Shown: piece by piece, positions 15,994 through 23,985 of the stretch
Layout of the letters: the number at the start of each line of letters is the position of its first letter
How positions within the stretch are numbered: position 1 is the first letter of the stretch
Source: Clostridia bacterium
GTDB taxonomy: Bacteria; Bacillota; Clostridia; Christensenellales; Aristaeellaceae
Assembly (NCBI GenBank): GCA_017433405.1
Contig: JAFRHH010000087.1
Coordinates: 1-37,723 of the forward strand
Direction: 5' to 3'
DNA: 37,723 bases
Notes under the pieces: generated by a model
Database searches by the model: none
Told to the model about the DNA's origin: nothing
Seen by the model: the letters and a program-made list of their open reading frames with translations, nothing else
Position numbers and translations under genes: made by a program

Positions 15994-16063
15994 GGGAATG
16001 ATCCGGGGAATTGTTCAGGGGATGATCCGGGAATTTTCACGGGATTGTCCAGGAAACGATCAG
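15994..16063 (+). repeat. Three imperfect 23-24 base tandem repeats in the rnf leader
   Basis: Units start at 15994, 16018 and 16041. They share GGG-ATGATCC-GGGAATT-type blocks; the third is more diverged (GGGATTGTCCAGGAA). They lie between promoter and start codon, so they are in the transcript. Repeated binding sites for a protein or repeated RNA structure are both possible. Confidence 0.5.
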
Positions 16064-16118
16064 CGGTTTATTCCGGATTGTATGACAGTCTGTCAGGGGG
16101 AAAGGAGCGTTCCGACCA

Positions 16119-17468
16119 GTGAAAAAAACCTTTCGCGGCGGCGTGCATCCGGCGGGGCACAAGGAGCTGAGCCATGAGGAGCCGCTGCATATTTTTGACC
16201 CGAAGGGGGAAATGGTCTTTCCGCTGAGCCAGCATATCGGAAAGCCGGCGAAGGCCATCGTCAAAAAGGGAGACAGCGTTCTGGTGGGGCAGAAGATCGC
16301 CGAGGCGGACGGGTTTGTTTCCGCCCCGATCCATGCCAGCTGCTCCGGGACGGTGAAGGCGCTGGAAAAGCGGCGGATCCTGACCGGACAGATGGCGGAC
16401 TGCATCGTCATCGACAACGACGGTCAGTTTACCGGGGTGGAGAGCTTCGCGGCCCGGGACGACGACCACACGATGAGCAACAGCGATATTCTCGAACGGA
16501 TTCAGGAGGCGGGGATCGTCGGGCTCGGCGGCGCCGGCTTTCCGACCCATGTCAAGCTCAAGCCCAGGGATCCGGACGCGATCCGCTATATCATCGCCAA
16601 CGGCGCGGAATGCGAGCCGTATCTGACCTGCAACGATCAGCTGATGCGCTCCTGCGCGGCGGAGATTATCGAGGGCCTGGAGCTGGTGATCCGTCTTTTC
16701 CCCAATGCGGAGGGCGTCATCTGCGTTGAGGACAATAAGCCGGAGGCCATCGAGGCCATGAAGAAGGCGGCGGAAGGCCACGCGCGGATGACGGTGAAGG
16801 CCATGGTGACCAAGTATCCCCAGGGCGGGGAGCGCAGCCTGATTCAGGCGGTGACGGGCGCCAACTTCCCGGTCAGCAAGCTGCCGGCGGACGTGGGCTG
16901 CATCGTGGACAACGTCGGAACCCTTTACGCGATTCAGCGGGCGGTGCTCTACCGGGAGCCCCTCTACAGCCAGGTGTTCACCCTGACCGGCGAGGCGGTG
17001 GCCAAACCGGGCAATTATATCGTCCGGGACGGGACGAACTTCGCCGAGCTGCTGGAGGCGGCGGGCGGCGTCAAAAACGGGGTGAAGGCCGTCAAGGCCC
17101 TGGTGGGCGGCCCCATGATGGGCATCGCCACCGGGAGCCTGGAGGTGCCGATCCAGAAGCAGAACAACGGGCTGACCCTGCTCTCCGAGGATCCCGTGGA
17201 GCAGGCGGAGGGCCTGATGACCGCCTGCCTCCACTGCGGGCGCTGCACGACGGTCTGCCCGATGGGCCTGATGCCCCAGATGATGGCCGATGCGGCGGAG
17301 GCGAACAACCTTGAGCGGTACGAGAAAAAGCTCTACGGGCTGGAGTGCATCCAGTGCGGCAGCTGTACCTTTGCCTGCCCGGCGAAGCGGCCGCTGACCC
17401 AGACATTCAAGCAGACCAAGGCGGAGATTCTGGAAAAGAGGAAACGGGAAGGGGGAAACACCAAATGA
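16119..17468 (+). CDS. rnfC: Rnf electron transport complex subunit RnfC
   Basis: This 449-residue peripheral subunit of the ferredoxin:NAD+ oxidoreductase binds NADH, FMN and two [4Fe-4S] clusters. Typical parts are the N-terminal GGVHPAGHKELS with a biotinyl-like domain, GLGGAGFPTHVKL, the SLBB region, and two cluster motifs CLHCGRCTTVCP (Cys370-380) and CIQCGSCTFACP (Cys410-420). The start is GTG with AGGAG 11 bases upstream. The stop overlaps the next start (ATGA). The order C-DG-E-A-B agrees with other Clostridia, except for the fusion of D and G. Confidence 0.95.
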   Translation: MKKTFRGGVHPAGHKELSHEEPLHIFDPKGEMVFPLSQHIGKPAKAIVKKGDSVLVGQKIAEADGFVSAPIHASCSGTVKALEKRRILTGQMADCIVIDNDGQFTGVESFAARDDDHTMSNSDILERIQEAGIVGLGGAGFPTHVKLKPRDPDAIRYIIANGAECEPYLTCNDQLMRSCAAEIIEGLELVIRLFPNAEGVICVEDNKPEAIEAMKKAAEGHARMTVKAMVTKYPQGGERSLIQAVTGANFPVSKLPADVGCIVDNVGTLYAIQRAVLYREPLYSQVFTLTGEAVAKPGNYIVRDGTNFAELLEAAGGVKNGVKAVKALVGGPMMGIATGSLEVPIQKQNNGLTLLSEDPVEQAEGLMTACLHCGRCTTVCPMGLMPQMMADAAEANNLERYEKKLYGLECIQCGSCTFACPAKRPLTQTFKQTKAEILEKRKREGGNTK

Positions 17469-19033
17469 ACACGGGCATGATGAACCTTTCCTCCGCTCCC
17501 CATATGCGGGACAAATGGACGACCCCCTTCATCATGCGGGTGGTCTTTCTGAGCCTCATGCCGGCGACGCTGGTCGGCATGATCGTCTACGGCTGGAACG
17601 CCGTGGGCATCGTGCTGCTGAGCATCGTTTCGGCGGTGGCGAGCGAATGGGCTTTCAATAAAATCTGCCATAAGCCCGGCTCCATCTGGGACGGGAGCGC
17701 GGTGATCACCGGGCTGCTGCTGGCCCTGAGCCTGAGCCCGGCCACCCCGCTCTACATGCCGGTGATCGGCTCCGTTTTCGCCATCGTCGTGGCGAAGGGC
17801 TGCTTCGGGGGCCTGGGCAAGAACTTTATCAACCCGGCGCTGGCGGGGCGCTGCTTCCTGCTGATCAGCTTCGGCCGGGCCATGAGCACCTTCACGGTGG
17901 ACGGGGTTTCCGCCGCGACGCCGCTGGTGGATCTGGCGGCGGGGCAGAACGTGGACGTGATGAAGATGTTCCTGGGAACCAGCAACGCCGTTATCGGGTC
18001 CAGCGTGCTGGCGCTGCTGCTCGGCGGGCTGGCCCTCTGGGGCTTCGGGTTTATTCACGGCCAGATCTGCTTCAGCGTGCTGGGCGGGTTTACCCTGTTC
18101 GTCGCCCTCTTCGGCGGCCACGGCTTTGACCCGGCGTATCTGGCGGCGCAGCTGTGCGGCGGCGGCGTGGTCATGGGCGCCTTCTTCATGGCGACGGACT
18201 ATGTGACGAGCCCTGTCAGCCGGCTGGGGCAGTTCATCTACGGCTGCACCATCGGCGTGCTGGGCGGTCTGTTCCGGATCTACGGCAGCACGACGGATTC
18301 CTTCAGCTACAGCATTATCATCGGAAACCTGCTGACCCCCCTGATCGATACCTATATCGTCCAGAAGCCCTTCGCCTACCGGCGGCTCGCCCTGTGGGCC
18401 CGGCAGCAGGAGAAGGGGTCCTTCTGGAAGCGGATTCCCAGGCCGGTGATCGCGCTGCTGGTGATTACCGCGGTGGCCGGTGTGGCCCTGAGCGGCGTCT
18501 ATACGGTGACGAAGGATACCATCGACGAGCAGAACCGGCTGGCCAACCTGGAAAGCTACCAGGCGGTCTGCCCGGCGGAGGTCTTTGAGCCCTCCGAGAA
18601 GGCGGATCAGGCGCTGGCGGCGCTGGAGGGCGGCCCCTGGGGCGAGAGCTTCGGGCGCAGCACGATCAACGACTTCCTCGTCGGAAAGGACGCGGCGGGA
18701 AACGTGGCCGGATACGTGGTCAGCGTGACGAACGCCGACGGCTTTGACGGAGATATTACCCTGACCATCGGCCTTTCCCCGGAGGGGGCGGTGACCGGAA
18801 TCAGCTTTACCGAGCTGCATGAAACCCCCGGCATGGGCATGCGGGCGGAGGAAGACGGATTCAGGAACCAGTTCACCGGGAAGCGCCAGGCGCTGAAGCT
18901 GGTCAAGGGCGACGCGGCGGCGGATCATGAGATCCAGGCCATCTCCGGCGCCACGATCACCAGCACGGCGGTGACCAACGCCGTCAGCGCCGGGATCGAC
19001 TTCTATACCAAGACCGTACGGGAGGCGGACTGA
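17465..19033 (+). CDS. rnfD: Fused RnfD-RnfG subunit of the Rnf complex
   Basis: One uninterrupted frame of 522 residues covers two subunits that are normally separate. Residues 1 to about 320 are RnfD: a multi-pass membrane protein with KNFINPALAGR and the loop MATDYVTSP, where RnfD carries covalent FMN. From about 323 (RIPRPVIALLV) a membrane segment and a periplasm-type flavin domain follow, as in RnfG. That part has TELHETPGMGMR and the flavinylation motif SGATITS (Ser494-Ser500, Thr497 the expected attachment site). The join keeps the frame and there is no internal start with a ribosome binding site, so this looks like a real fusion. ApbE, which attaches FMN, is not in the window. Confidence 0.9.
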   Translation: MNTGMMNLSSAPHMRDKWTTPFIMRVVFLSLMPATLVGMIVYGWNAVGIVLLSIVSAVASEWAFNKICHKPGSIWDGSAVITGLLLALSLSPATPLYMPVIGSVFAIVVAKGCFGGLGKNFINPALAGRCFLLISFGRAMSTFTVDGVSAATPLVDLAAGQNVDVMKMFLGTSNAVIGSSVLALLLGGLALWGFGFIHGQICFSVLGGFTLFVALFGGHGFDPAYLAAQLCGGGVVMGAFFMATDYVTSPVSRLGQFIYGCTIGVLGGLFRIYGSTTDSFSYSIIIGNLLTPLIDTYIVQKPFAYRRLALWARQQEKGSFWKRIPRPVIALLVITAVAGVALSGVYTVTKDTIDEQNRLANLESYQAVCPAEVFEPSEKADQALAALEGGPWGESFGRSTINDFLVGKDAAGNVAGYVVSVTNADGFDGDITLTIGLSPEGAVTGISFTELHETPGMGMRAEEDGFRNQFTGKRQALKLVKGDAAADHEIQAISGATITSTAVTNAVSAGIDFYTKTVREAD

Positions 19034-19034
19034 G

Positions 19035-19859
19035 ATGAAAAAGTATTTTGAACGGATCAGCAACGGCCTTCTGAAGGAGAACCCGGTGCTGGTGCTGATG
19101 CTGGGCATGTGTCCGGCCCTGGCGGTGACGACCCAGGCGATGAACGGCATCGGCATGGGGCTGAGCACCCTGGCGGTGCTGGTGCTGAGCAATCTGGTGA
19201 TCAGCCTTTTGCGGAAGGCGATTCCCGACCAGGTCCGGCTGCCGGCCTACATCGTGATCGTGGCCAGCCTGGTGACGGTGACGGAGCTGCTGATTGAGGC
19301 CTATCTTCCCAGCCTGTATAAATCCCTGGGGATCTATATTCCCCTGATCGTCGTGAACTGCATCATCCTGGGCCGGGCCGAGGCCTATGCCAACAAGCAT
19401 ACGCCGGGGCTGGCGGTCATGGACGGCATCGGGATGGGCCTCGGATTTACCGTGGCGCTGACCCTGGCCGGCGCGGTCCGGGAGCTGCTGGGCAGCGGAA
19501 ACCTTTTCGGCGCCCGGGTGATGCCCGCCGGCTATGAGCCCATGCTGATTTTCATTCAGCCTCCGGGAGCCTTCATGATCTTCGCGGCGATTATCGCGAT
19601 CATGAACGCGATCGGAATCAGAACCCGCCAGCGGCAGCTGGTGGAGAGCGGCTGCGACGGCAACTGCGCCCTGTGCACAGCGGCCTGCGAAAGCCCGAAG
19701 GCCGCCCCGGCGGCGGGAAAGACCGGGGAAGCGGCGAAAGCGAAGATCGCCCCGGCGGGGAAAACCCTGGACACAGCGGCCGCGAAGCCCGCGCCGGCTG
19801 CGGCGGGGAATCCGCGGCCGGCTGAGGCGAAGGACGCGGAAGGAGGGAAGGCGGAATGA
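19035..19859 (+). CDS. rnfE: Rnf complex subunit RnfE with cysteine-rich C-terminal extension
   Basis: Residues 1 to about 203 form the usual RnfE membrane subunit (six segments; NPVLVLMLGMCPALAVTT, PLIVVNCIILGRAEAYA, DGIGMGLGFT). A tail of about 70 residues follows. It starts with a CxxxCxxCxxxC cluster (Cys207, 211, 214, 218) and continues as an Ala/Pro/Lys-rich low-complexity stretch. The cluster could bind iron-sulfur or zinc. It starts 1 base after the rnfDG stop and ends with a 4-base overlap with rnfA. The core call is secure; the role of the tail is unknown. Confidence 0.93.
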   Translation: MKKYFERISNGLLKENPVLVLMLGMCPALAVTTQAMNGIGMGLSTLAVLVLSNLVISLLRKAIPDQVRLPAYIVIVASLVTVTELLIEAYLPSLYKSLGIYIPLIVVNCIILGRAEAYANKHTPGLAVMDGIGMGLGFTVALTLAGAVRELLGSGNLFGARVMPAGYEPMLIFIQPPGAFMIFAAIIAIMNAIGIRTRQRQLVESGCDGNCALCTAACESPKAAPAAGKTGEAAKAKIAPAGKTLDTAAAKPAPAAAGNPRPAEAKDAEGGKAE

Positions 19860-20437
19860 ACAAGAGCCTGATTCTGATTATCGTATCCGGCGCGCTGATC
19901 AATAACGTCGTGCTGAACCAGTTCCTGGGCATCTGCTCCTTCCTGGGCGTAAGCAAGCAGATGAAGGCCTCGGTCAGCCTGGGCGGGGCGGTGATCTTCG
20001 TCATCACCATCGCCTCGGCGGTGGCGAGCCTCATGTATGATTTCATCCTGAAGCCCCTGGGCATCGAGTTCATGCGGACGATCATCTTTATCCTGGTGAT
20101 CGCGGCGCTGGTGCAGATTGTGGAGATGTTCCTGAAGAAGAAATCCCCGGCCATGTATCAGGCGCTGGGCATCTATCTTCCGCTGATCACGACCAACTGC
20201 GCGGTGCTGGGCGTGGCGCTGAACAACGTGCAGGACGGATACAACTTTATCGAGAGCGTGATGAGCGGCTTCGGCACGGCGGTGGGCTATACGATCGCCA
20301 TCGTCCTGCTGGCGAGCATCCGCAGCCGGATCAACGAGAAGGATATTCCGGCCCCCCTGCGGGGGGCGCCGATCGTGATGATAGCCGCGGCGCTGATGTC
20401 CATCGCGTTCATGGGCTTCGGCGGGCTGTCGTTCTGA
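19856..20437 (+). CDS. rnfA: Rnf complex subunit RnfA
   Basis: This 193-residue membrane subunit is homologous to RnfE and forms with it the pseudo-symmetric core that holds a [2Fe-2S] cluster in the membrane. It has ALINNVVLNQFLGICSFLGVSK with its conserved cysteine, YLPLITTNCAVLGVAL with the second one, and six hydrophobic segments. The length is normal. The ATG overlaps the rnfE stop, so translation is coupled. rnfB follows after 17 bases. Confidence 0.95.
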   Translation: MNKSLILIIVSGALINNVVLNQFLGICSFLGVSKQMKASVSLGGAVIFVITIASAVASLMYDFILKPLGIEFMRTIIFILVIAALVQIVEMFLKKKSPAMYQALGIYLPLITTNCAVLGVALNNVQDGYNFIESVMSGFGTAVGYTIAIVLLASIRSRINEKDIPAPLRGAPIVMIAAALMSIAFMGFGGLSF

Positions 20438-20454
20438 GGGGAGGGGCGTAAAGC

Positions 20455-21252
20455 GTGACGATTCTGATTACGACCCTGGTCATTGCCGCCGTGGGCCTGG
20501 TGGTCGGCTGCGGCCTGGTGGCGACGGCGAAAAAGTTCGCCGTGAAGGTCGACGAAAAGGAAAGCGCCGTGCGGGAAAAACTGCCCGGCAATAACTGCGG
20601 CGCCTGCGGCTTCGCCGGGTGCGACGCGCTGGCGGCGGCCATCGCGAAGGGGGAGGCGCCGGTGAATGCCTGCCCCGTGGGCGGAAACGCCGTGGCGAAG
20701 GAAATCGGCGCCCTGATGGGCGTCGAGGCGGGCGAGACGGAGCGGAAGGTCGCCTTCGTGGCCTGCAGGGGCAGCTGCGAGGTAACGAAGAACCAGGGCA
20801 ATTATATCGGGATCCGGGACTGCCGGGCGGCGGTCATGAGCGGGATCAGCGTGACCGACTGCAGCTACGGCTGCCTGGGATTCGGATCCTGCGCCGAGGT
20901 TTGCCCGGAGAAGGCGATCCTGATTCGGGACGGCGTGGCCATCGTCAACCGGAGCCGCTGCGTCGGCTGCGGGCTGTGTACGAAGGCCTGCCCGCGGGGG
21001 CTGATTTCCCTGATTCCCGAAAGCCGGGTGGTCCAGGTTCAGTGCTCGAACCGGGACAAGGGCCCCATGGTCCGGAAGATCTGCTCCGCGGGGTGCATCG
21101 GCTGCGCCCTGTGCGTGAAACAGTGCCCGGAAGGCGCAATGACCTTTGAAAACAATCTGGCCCGGGTGGACAGCGAAAAGTGCGTCCTCTGCGGAAAATG
21201 CGCCGAGAAATGCCCGGCGAAGGTGATTACAACGACGATCAGAGCCGTCTGA
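20455..21252 (+). CDS. rnfB: Rnf complex subunit RnfB (ferredoxin-type)
   Basis: This 265-residue Fe-S subunit accepts electrons from reduced ferredoxin. It has one N-terminal membrane anchor and the Fes domain NNCGACGFAGCDALA (Cys48, 51, 56). Several ferredoxin motifs follow: CAEVCPEKAI, CVGCGLCTKACPRG, CIGCALCVKQCPEG and CVLCGKCAEKCPAK. The start is GTG with GGGGAGGGG upstream. It is the last rnf gene. Only 46 bases separate it from the first gene of the peptide-export locus and no terminator is seen between them. Confidence 0.95.
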   Translation: MTILITTLVIAAVGLVVGCGLVATAKKFAVKVDEKESAVREKLPGNNCGACGFAGCDALAAAIAKGEAPVNACPVGGNAVAKEIGALMGVEAGETERKVAFVACRGSCEVTKNQGNYIGIRDCRAAVMSGISVTDCSYGCLGFGSCAEVCPEKAILIRDGVAIVNRSRCVGCGLCTKACPRGLISLIPESRVVQVQCSNRDKGPMVRKICSAGCIGCALCVKQCPEGAMTFENNLARVDSEKCVLCGKCAEKCPAKVITTTIRAV

Positions 21253-21298
21253 CGGGGAAACCGGGCTGCCGGTGACGAAAAGCGGAGGAAAGCGAACC

Positions 21299-21739
21299 AT
21301 GGAAGGAAAGCAGACCATGGAGGGGAAGCAGGAGATTTTTCGGAAATCCAGCCTGGAGCGGATTCAGTCTCCGGAACAGCTGGATCAGTATCTGAAGGTC
21401 ACGACGCCGATGGTGTGGATTATACTGGCGGCGATTCTGCTGCTGCTGGCGGCCGCCTTCTGGTGGAGCTCGGAGACGGAAATCGCCAGCCGGGTGGATA
21501 CGGTCGGCGTCGTCAAGGATGGCGTGCTGACCGTTGTGCTGGAGGACGAGCGAACCCGCCAGCTGGTCAAGAAGGATATGGATATTCAGATCGGCGATAT
21601 CTCGGAAACCATCGACTCCGTCCAGACGGACGCCGCCGGGGCGGTGAAGGCGCTGACCTATGTGGAGCTGCCCAACGGCACCTATAATGTTCAGATCAGC
21701 TATAAATACACCCGGCTGCTGAGCCTGTTATTCAACTGA
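21299..21739 (+). CDS. Short HlyD/NHLM-type export accessory protein
   Basis: The 146-residue protein begins like the HlyD-type secretion protein of NHLM bacteriocin systems (IFRKSSLERIQSPEQLDQYLKVTTP), with one membrane segment at about 48-66. A small beta-rich external part follows. Full family members have some 400 residues with a coiled-coil hairpin and lipoyl domains; these are absent here, and the frame shows no sign of a broken remainder downstream. GGAGGA precedes ATG 21299. A second ATG at 21317 follows an in-frame duplication of the start region (MEGKQ twice). The next gene, 16 bases on, is the C39 ABC exporter. The family link rests on the N-terminus and context. Confidence 0.7.
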   Translation: MEGKQTMEGKQEIFRKSSLERIQSPEQLDQYLKVTTPMVWIILAAILLLLAAAFWWSSETEIASRVDTVGVVKDGVLTVVLEDERTRQLVKKDMDIQIGDISETIDSVQTDAAGAVKALTYVELPNGTYNVQISYKYTRLLSLLFN

Positions 21740-21755
21740 CGAAGAGGAAAGAGGC

Positions 21756-23936
21756 ATGGGAAAGCAGAAGGTTAAGGAGCCGGTGCGGAAGGGTGTGGCC
21801 ACGGTGCCGGTGGTCCTCCAGCTGGAGGCGCAGGAATGCGGCGCCGCCAGCCTTGCCATGATTCTGGCCTATTACGGGAAGTGGGTTCCCCTCGAACAGG
21901 TGCGGTATGACTGCGGCGTATCCCGGGACGGAAGCAACGCGCGAAACCTGGTGATTACCGCCAAGCATTACGGGCTGGAGGCGAAGGGCTACCGCTGCGA
22001 GCCGGAAGTCCTCCGGGAGCAGGGCACCTTCCCCTGCATCATTCACTGGAATTTCAACCACTTTGTGGTGCTCGACGGCTTCCGGGGGAAATATGCCTAT
22101 CTGAACGATCCCGCCAGGGGGCGGGTCAGGGTCAGCCTGGAGGAGTTCGATCAGTCCTTTACCGGCGTCTGCCTGACCTTTTCCCCCGGCGAGGACTTTG
22201 TGCCGGGCGGCAAGCGCAGGAGCATTCTGGATTTCGTCCGGAAGCGGATGCGGGGAACCGAGGCCGCGGCGGTGTTCACCATCGCGGTGACGCTGCTGGG
22301 CTATCTTTTCGGGGTCATTGAGCCGGGCTTCTCCCGCTTCTTTATGGACCGGCTGCTGACGGGGGAGAACCGGGAGCTGCTGATTCCGTTTCTGATCGCC
22401 TTCGGCGTGCTCGGCGGCCTTCAGATCCTGGTGGCGGGCATTCAGGGAATCTATAACCTGCGGCTGAACGGCAAGATGGCGGCGGTGGGCAATACCACCT
22501 ATATGTGGAAGGTGCTGAAGCTGCCGGTGGCCTTCTTTTCTCAGCGGATGAGCGGCGATATCCAGAGCCGGCAGGCCAGCAATGCCTCCATCGCCGGAAT
22601 CCTGGTCAACACGCTGGCGCCGCTTTTCCTCAGCGCGATCATGATGATCTTCTATCTCGTCGTCATGGTCCGATACAGCCTGCTGCTCACCCTGATCGGC
22701 ATCATCAGCCTGATGCTGAATCTGGGGGTCAGCATGCTGATCAGCCGCAAGCAGATGGAGGTGATGCGGGTCAAGCTGAGGGATGCCGGCAACCTGACCT
22801 CCACGACGATGAGCGGCATCAGCCAGATCGAAACCCTGAAGGCCAGCGGCGCGGAAAACGGCTTCTTTCAGAAATGGAGCGGATATCACGCGGCTGTGAA
22901 CGCCCAGGAGGTCAGCTTCCAGAAGACGGAACAGCTGCTGGGGGCCATTCCCTCCCTGGTCAGCACCCTGGCGGATTCCGTCATCGTCGTGCTGGGCGTA
23001 TGGCTCGCCATGCACGGGAATTTCAGCCTGGGCATGATTTCGGCCTTCCAGATGTACCTGATGAACTTCATGTCCCCGGCGACGGAGCTGATTTCCGCCG
23101 GAACCTCCCTGCAGGAGATGCGGGGAGAGATGGAGCGCATTGAGGACGTCATGAACTATCCGGACGACGACCGCTTCGCGCCGGAGACGGGGGATCAGGC
23201 GGAAAAGGCCGGCAAGCTGAAGGGGAATATCGAGCTGAGGGATGTGACCTTCGGCTATTCCCGCCTGGCGCCCCCGCTGATCGAGCATTTCAATATGACC
23301 ATGAAGCCGGGGCAGAGCGTGGCCCTGGTGGGCATGAGCGGAAGCGGAAAAAGCACGATCAGCAAGCTGATCAGCGGCCTGTACGCCCCCTGGAGCGGGG
23401 AGATCCTCTTCGACGGCAAGCCCATTCGGGAGATTTCCCAGAGCGTTTTCACCGGATCGGTCGCCGTCGTGGATCAGGAGATCATTCTCTTTGAGGATAC
23501 GATCGCGAACAATATCAGGATGTGGGATACGACCATTCAGAATTTTGATATCATCCTGGCGGCCCGGGACGCCCAGCTCCATGAGGACATCATGAAGCGG
23601 GACGGCGGATACAACTCGGTGCTGGGGGAGAACGGACGGGATCTGTCCGGCGGTCAGCGGCAGCGGATGGAGATCGCCCGGGTGCTGGCCCAGGATCCTT
23701 CCATTATGATCATGGACGAGGCGACCAGCGCGCTGGACGCCAAAACGGAGCATAACCTGGTCCGGGCGGTTCGGGAACGGGGAATCACGACCATCGTCGT
23801 GGCCCACCGGCTGAGCACGATCCGGGACTGCGACGAGATCATCGTCCTGGATCACGGGAAGGTCGTTGAGCGCGGAACCCATGACGAGCTGTACCGCAAA
23901 GGCGGGTACTATACGGAGATGATCTCCAGTGACTGA
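21756..23936 (+). CDS. C39-peptidase ABC exporter (NHLM bacteriocin-type, first transporter)
   Basis: This 726-residue exporter joins an N-terminal C39 peptidase to a membrane domain and an ATPase. The peptidase has its catalytic residues: Cys28 in QECGAA, His102 in NHFVVLDG and Asp118 in LNDPARG. These enzymes cut peptides after double-glycine-type leaders during export. Six membrane segments follow (about 165-440). The ATPase has Walker A GMSGSGKST (526-534), the signature LSGGQRQRM and Walker B IMIMDEATSALD. The stop is followed after 49 bases by the second exporter, which probably partners it. The substrate is likely the 65-residue peptide at 26304. Confidence 0.9.
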   Translation: MGKQKVKEPVRKGVATVPVVLQLEAQECGAASLAMILAYYGKWVPLEQVRYDCGVSRDGSNARNLVITAKHYGLEAKGYRCEPEVLREQGTFPCIIHWNFNHFVVLDGFRGKYAYLNDPARGRVRVSLEEFDQSFTGVCLTFSPGEDFVPGGKRRSILDFVRKRMRGTEAAAVFTIAVTLLGYLFGVIEPGFSRFFMDRLLTGENRELLIPFLIAFGVLGGLQILVAGIQGIYNLRLNGKMAAVGNTTYMWKVLKLPVAFFSQRMSGDIQSRQASNASIAGILVNTLAPLFLSAIMMIFYLVVMVRYSLLLTLIGIISLMLNLGVSMLISRKQMEVMRVKLRDAGNLTSTTMSGISQIETLKASGAENGFFQKWSGYHAAVNAQEVSFQKTEQLLGAIPSLVSTLADSVIVVLGVWLAMHGNFSLGMISAFQMYLMNFMSPATELISAGTSLQEMRGEMERIEDVMNYPDDDRFAPETGDQAEKAGKLKGNIELRDVTFGYSRLAPPLIEHFNMTMKPGQSVALVGMSGSGKSTISKLISGLYAPWSGEILFDGKPIREISQSVFTGSVAVVDQEIILFEDTIANNIRMWDTTIQNFDIILAARDAQLHEDIMKRDGGYNSVLGENGRDLSGGQRQRMEIARVLAQDPSIMIMDEATSALDAKTEHNLVRAVRERGITTIVVAHRLSTIRDCDEIIVLDHGKVVERGTHDELYRKGGYYTEMISSD

Positions 23937-23985
23937 GCAGAAAGAAACAGGGACGGAATCATTCCCCGGGAAAGGAGGCGTGGCG

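Noticed and set aside
15994-16063. CRISPR array
   Set aside because: Units are directly adjacent without spacers, imperfect, and only three in number; no cas genes are present.
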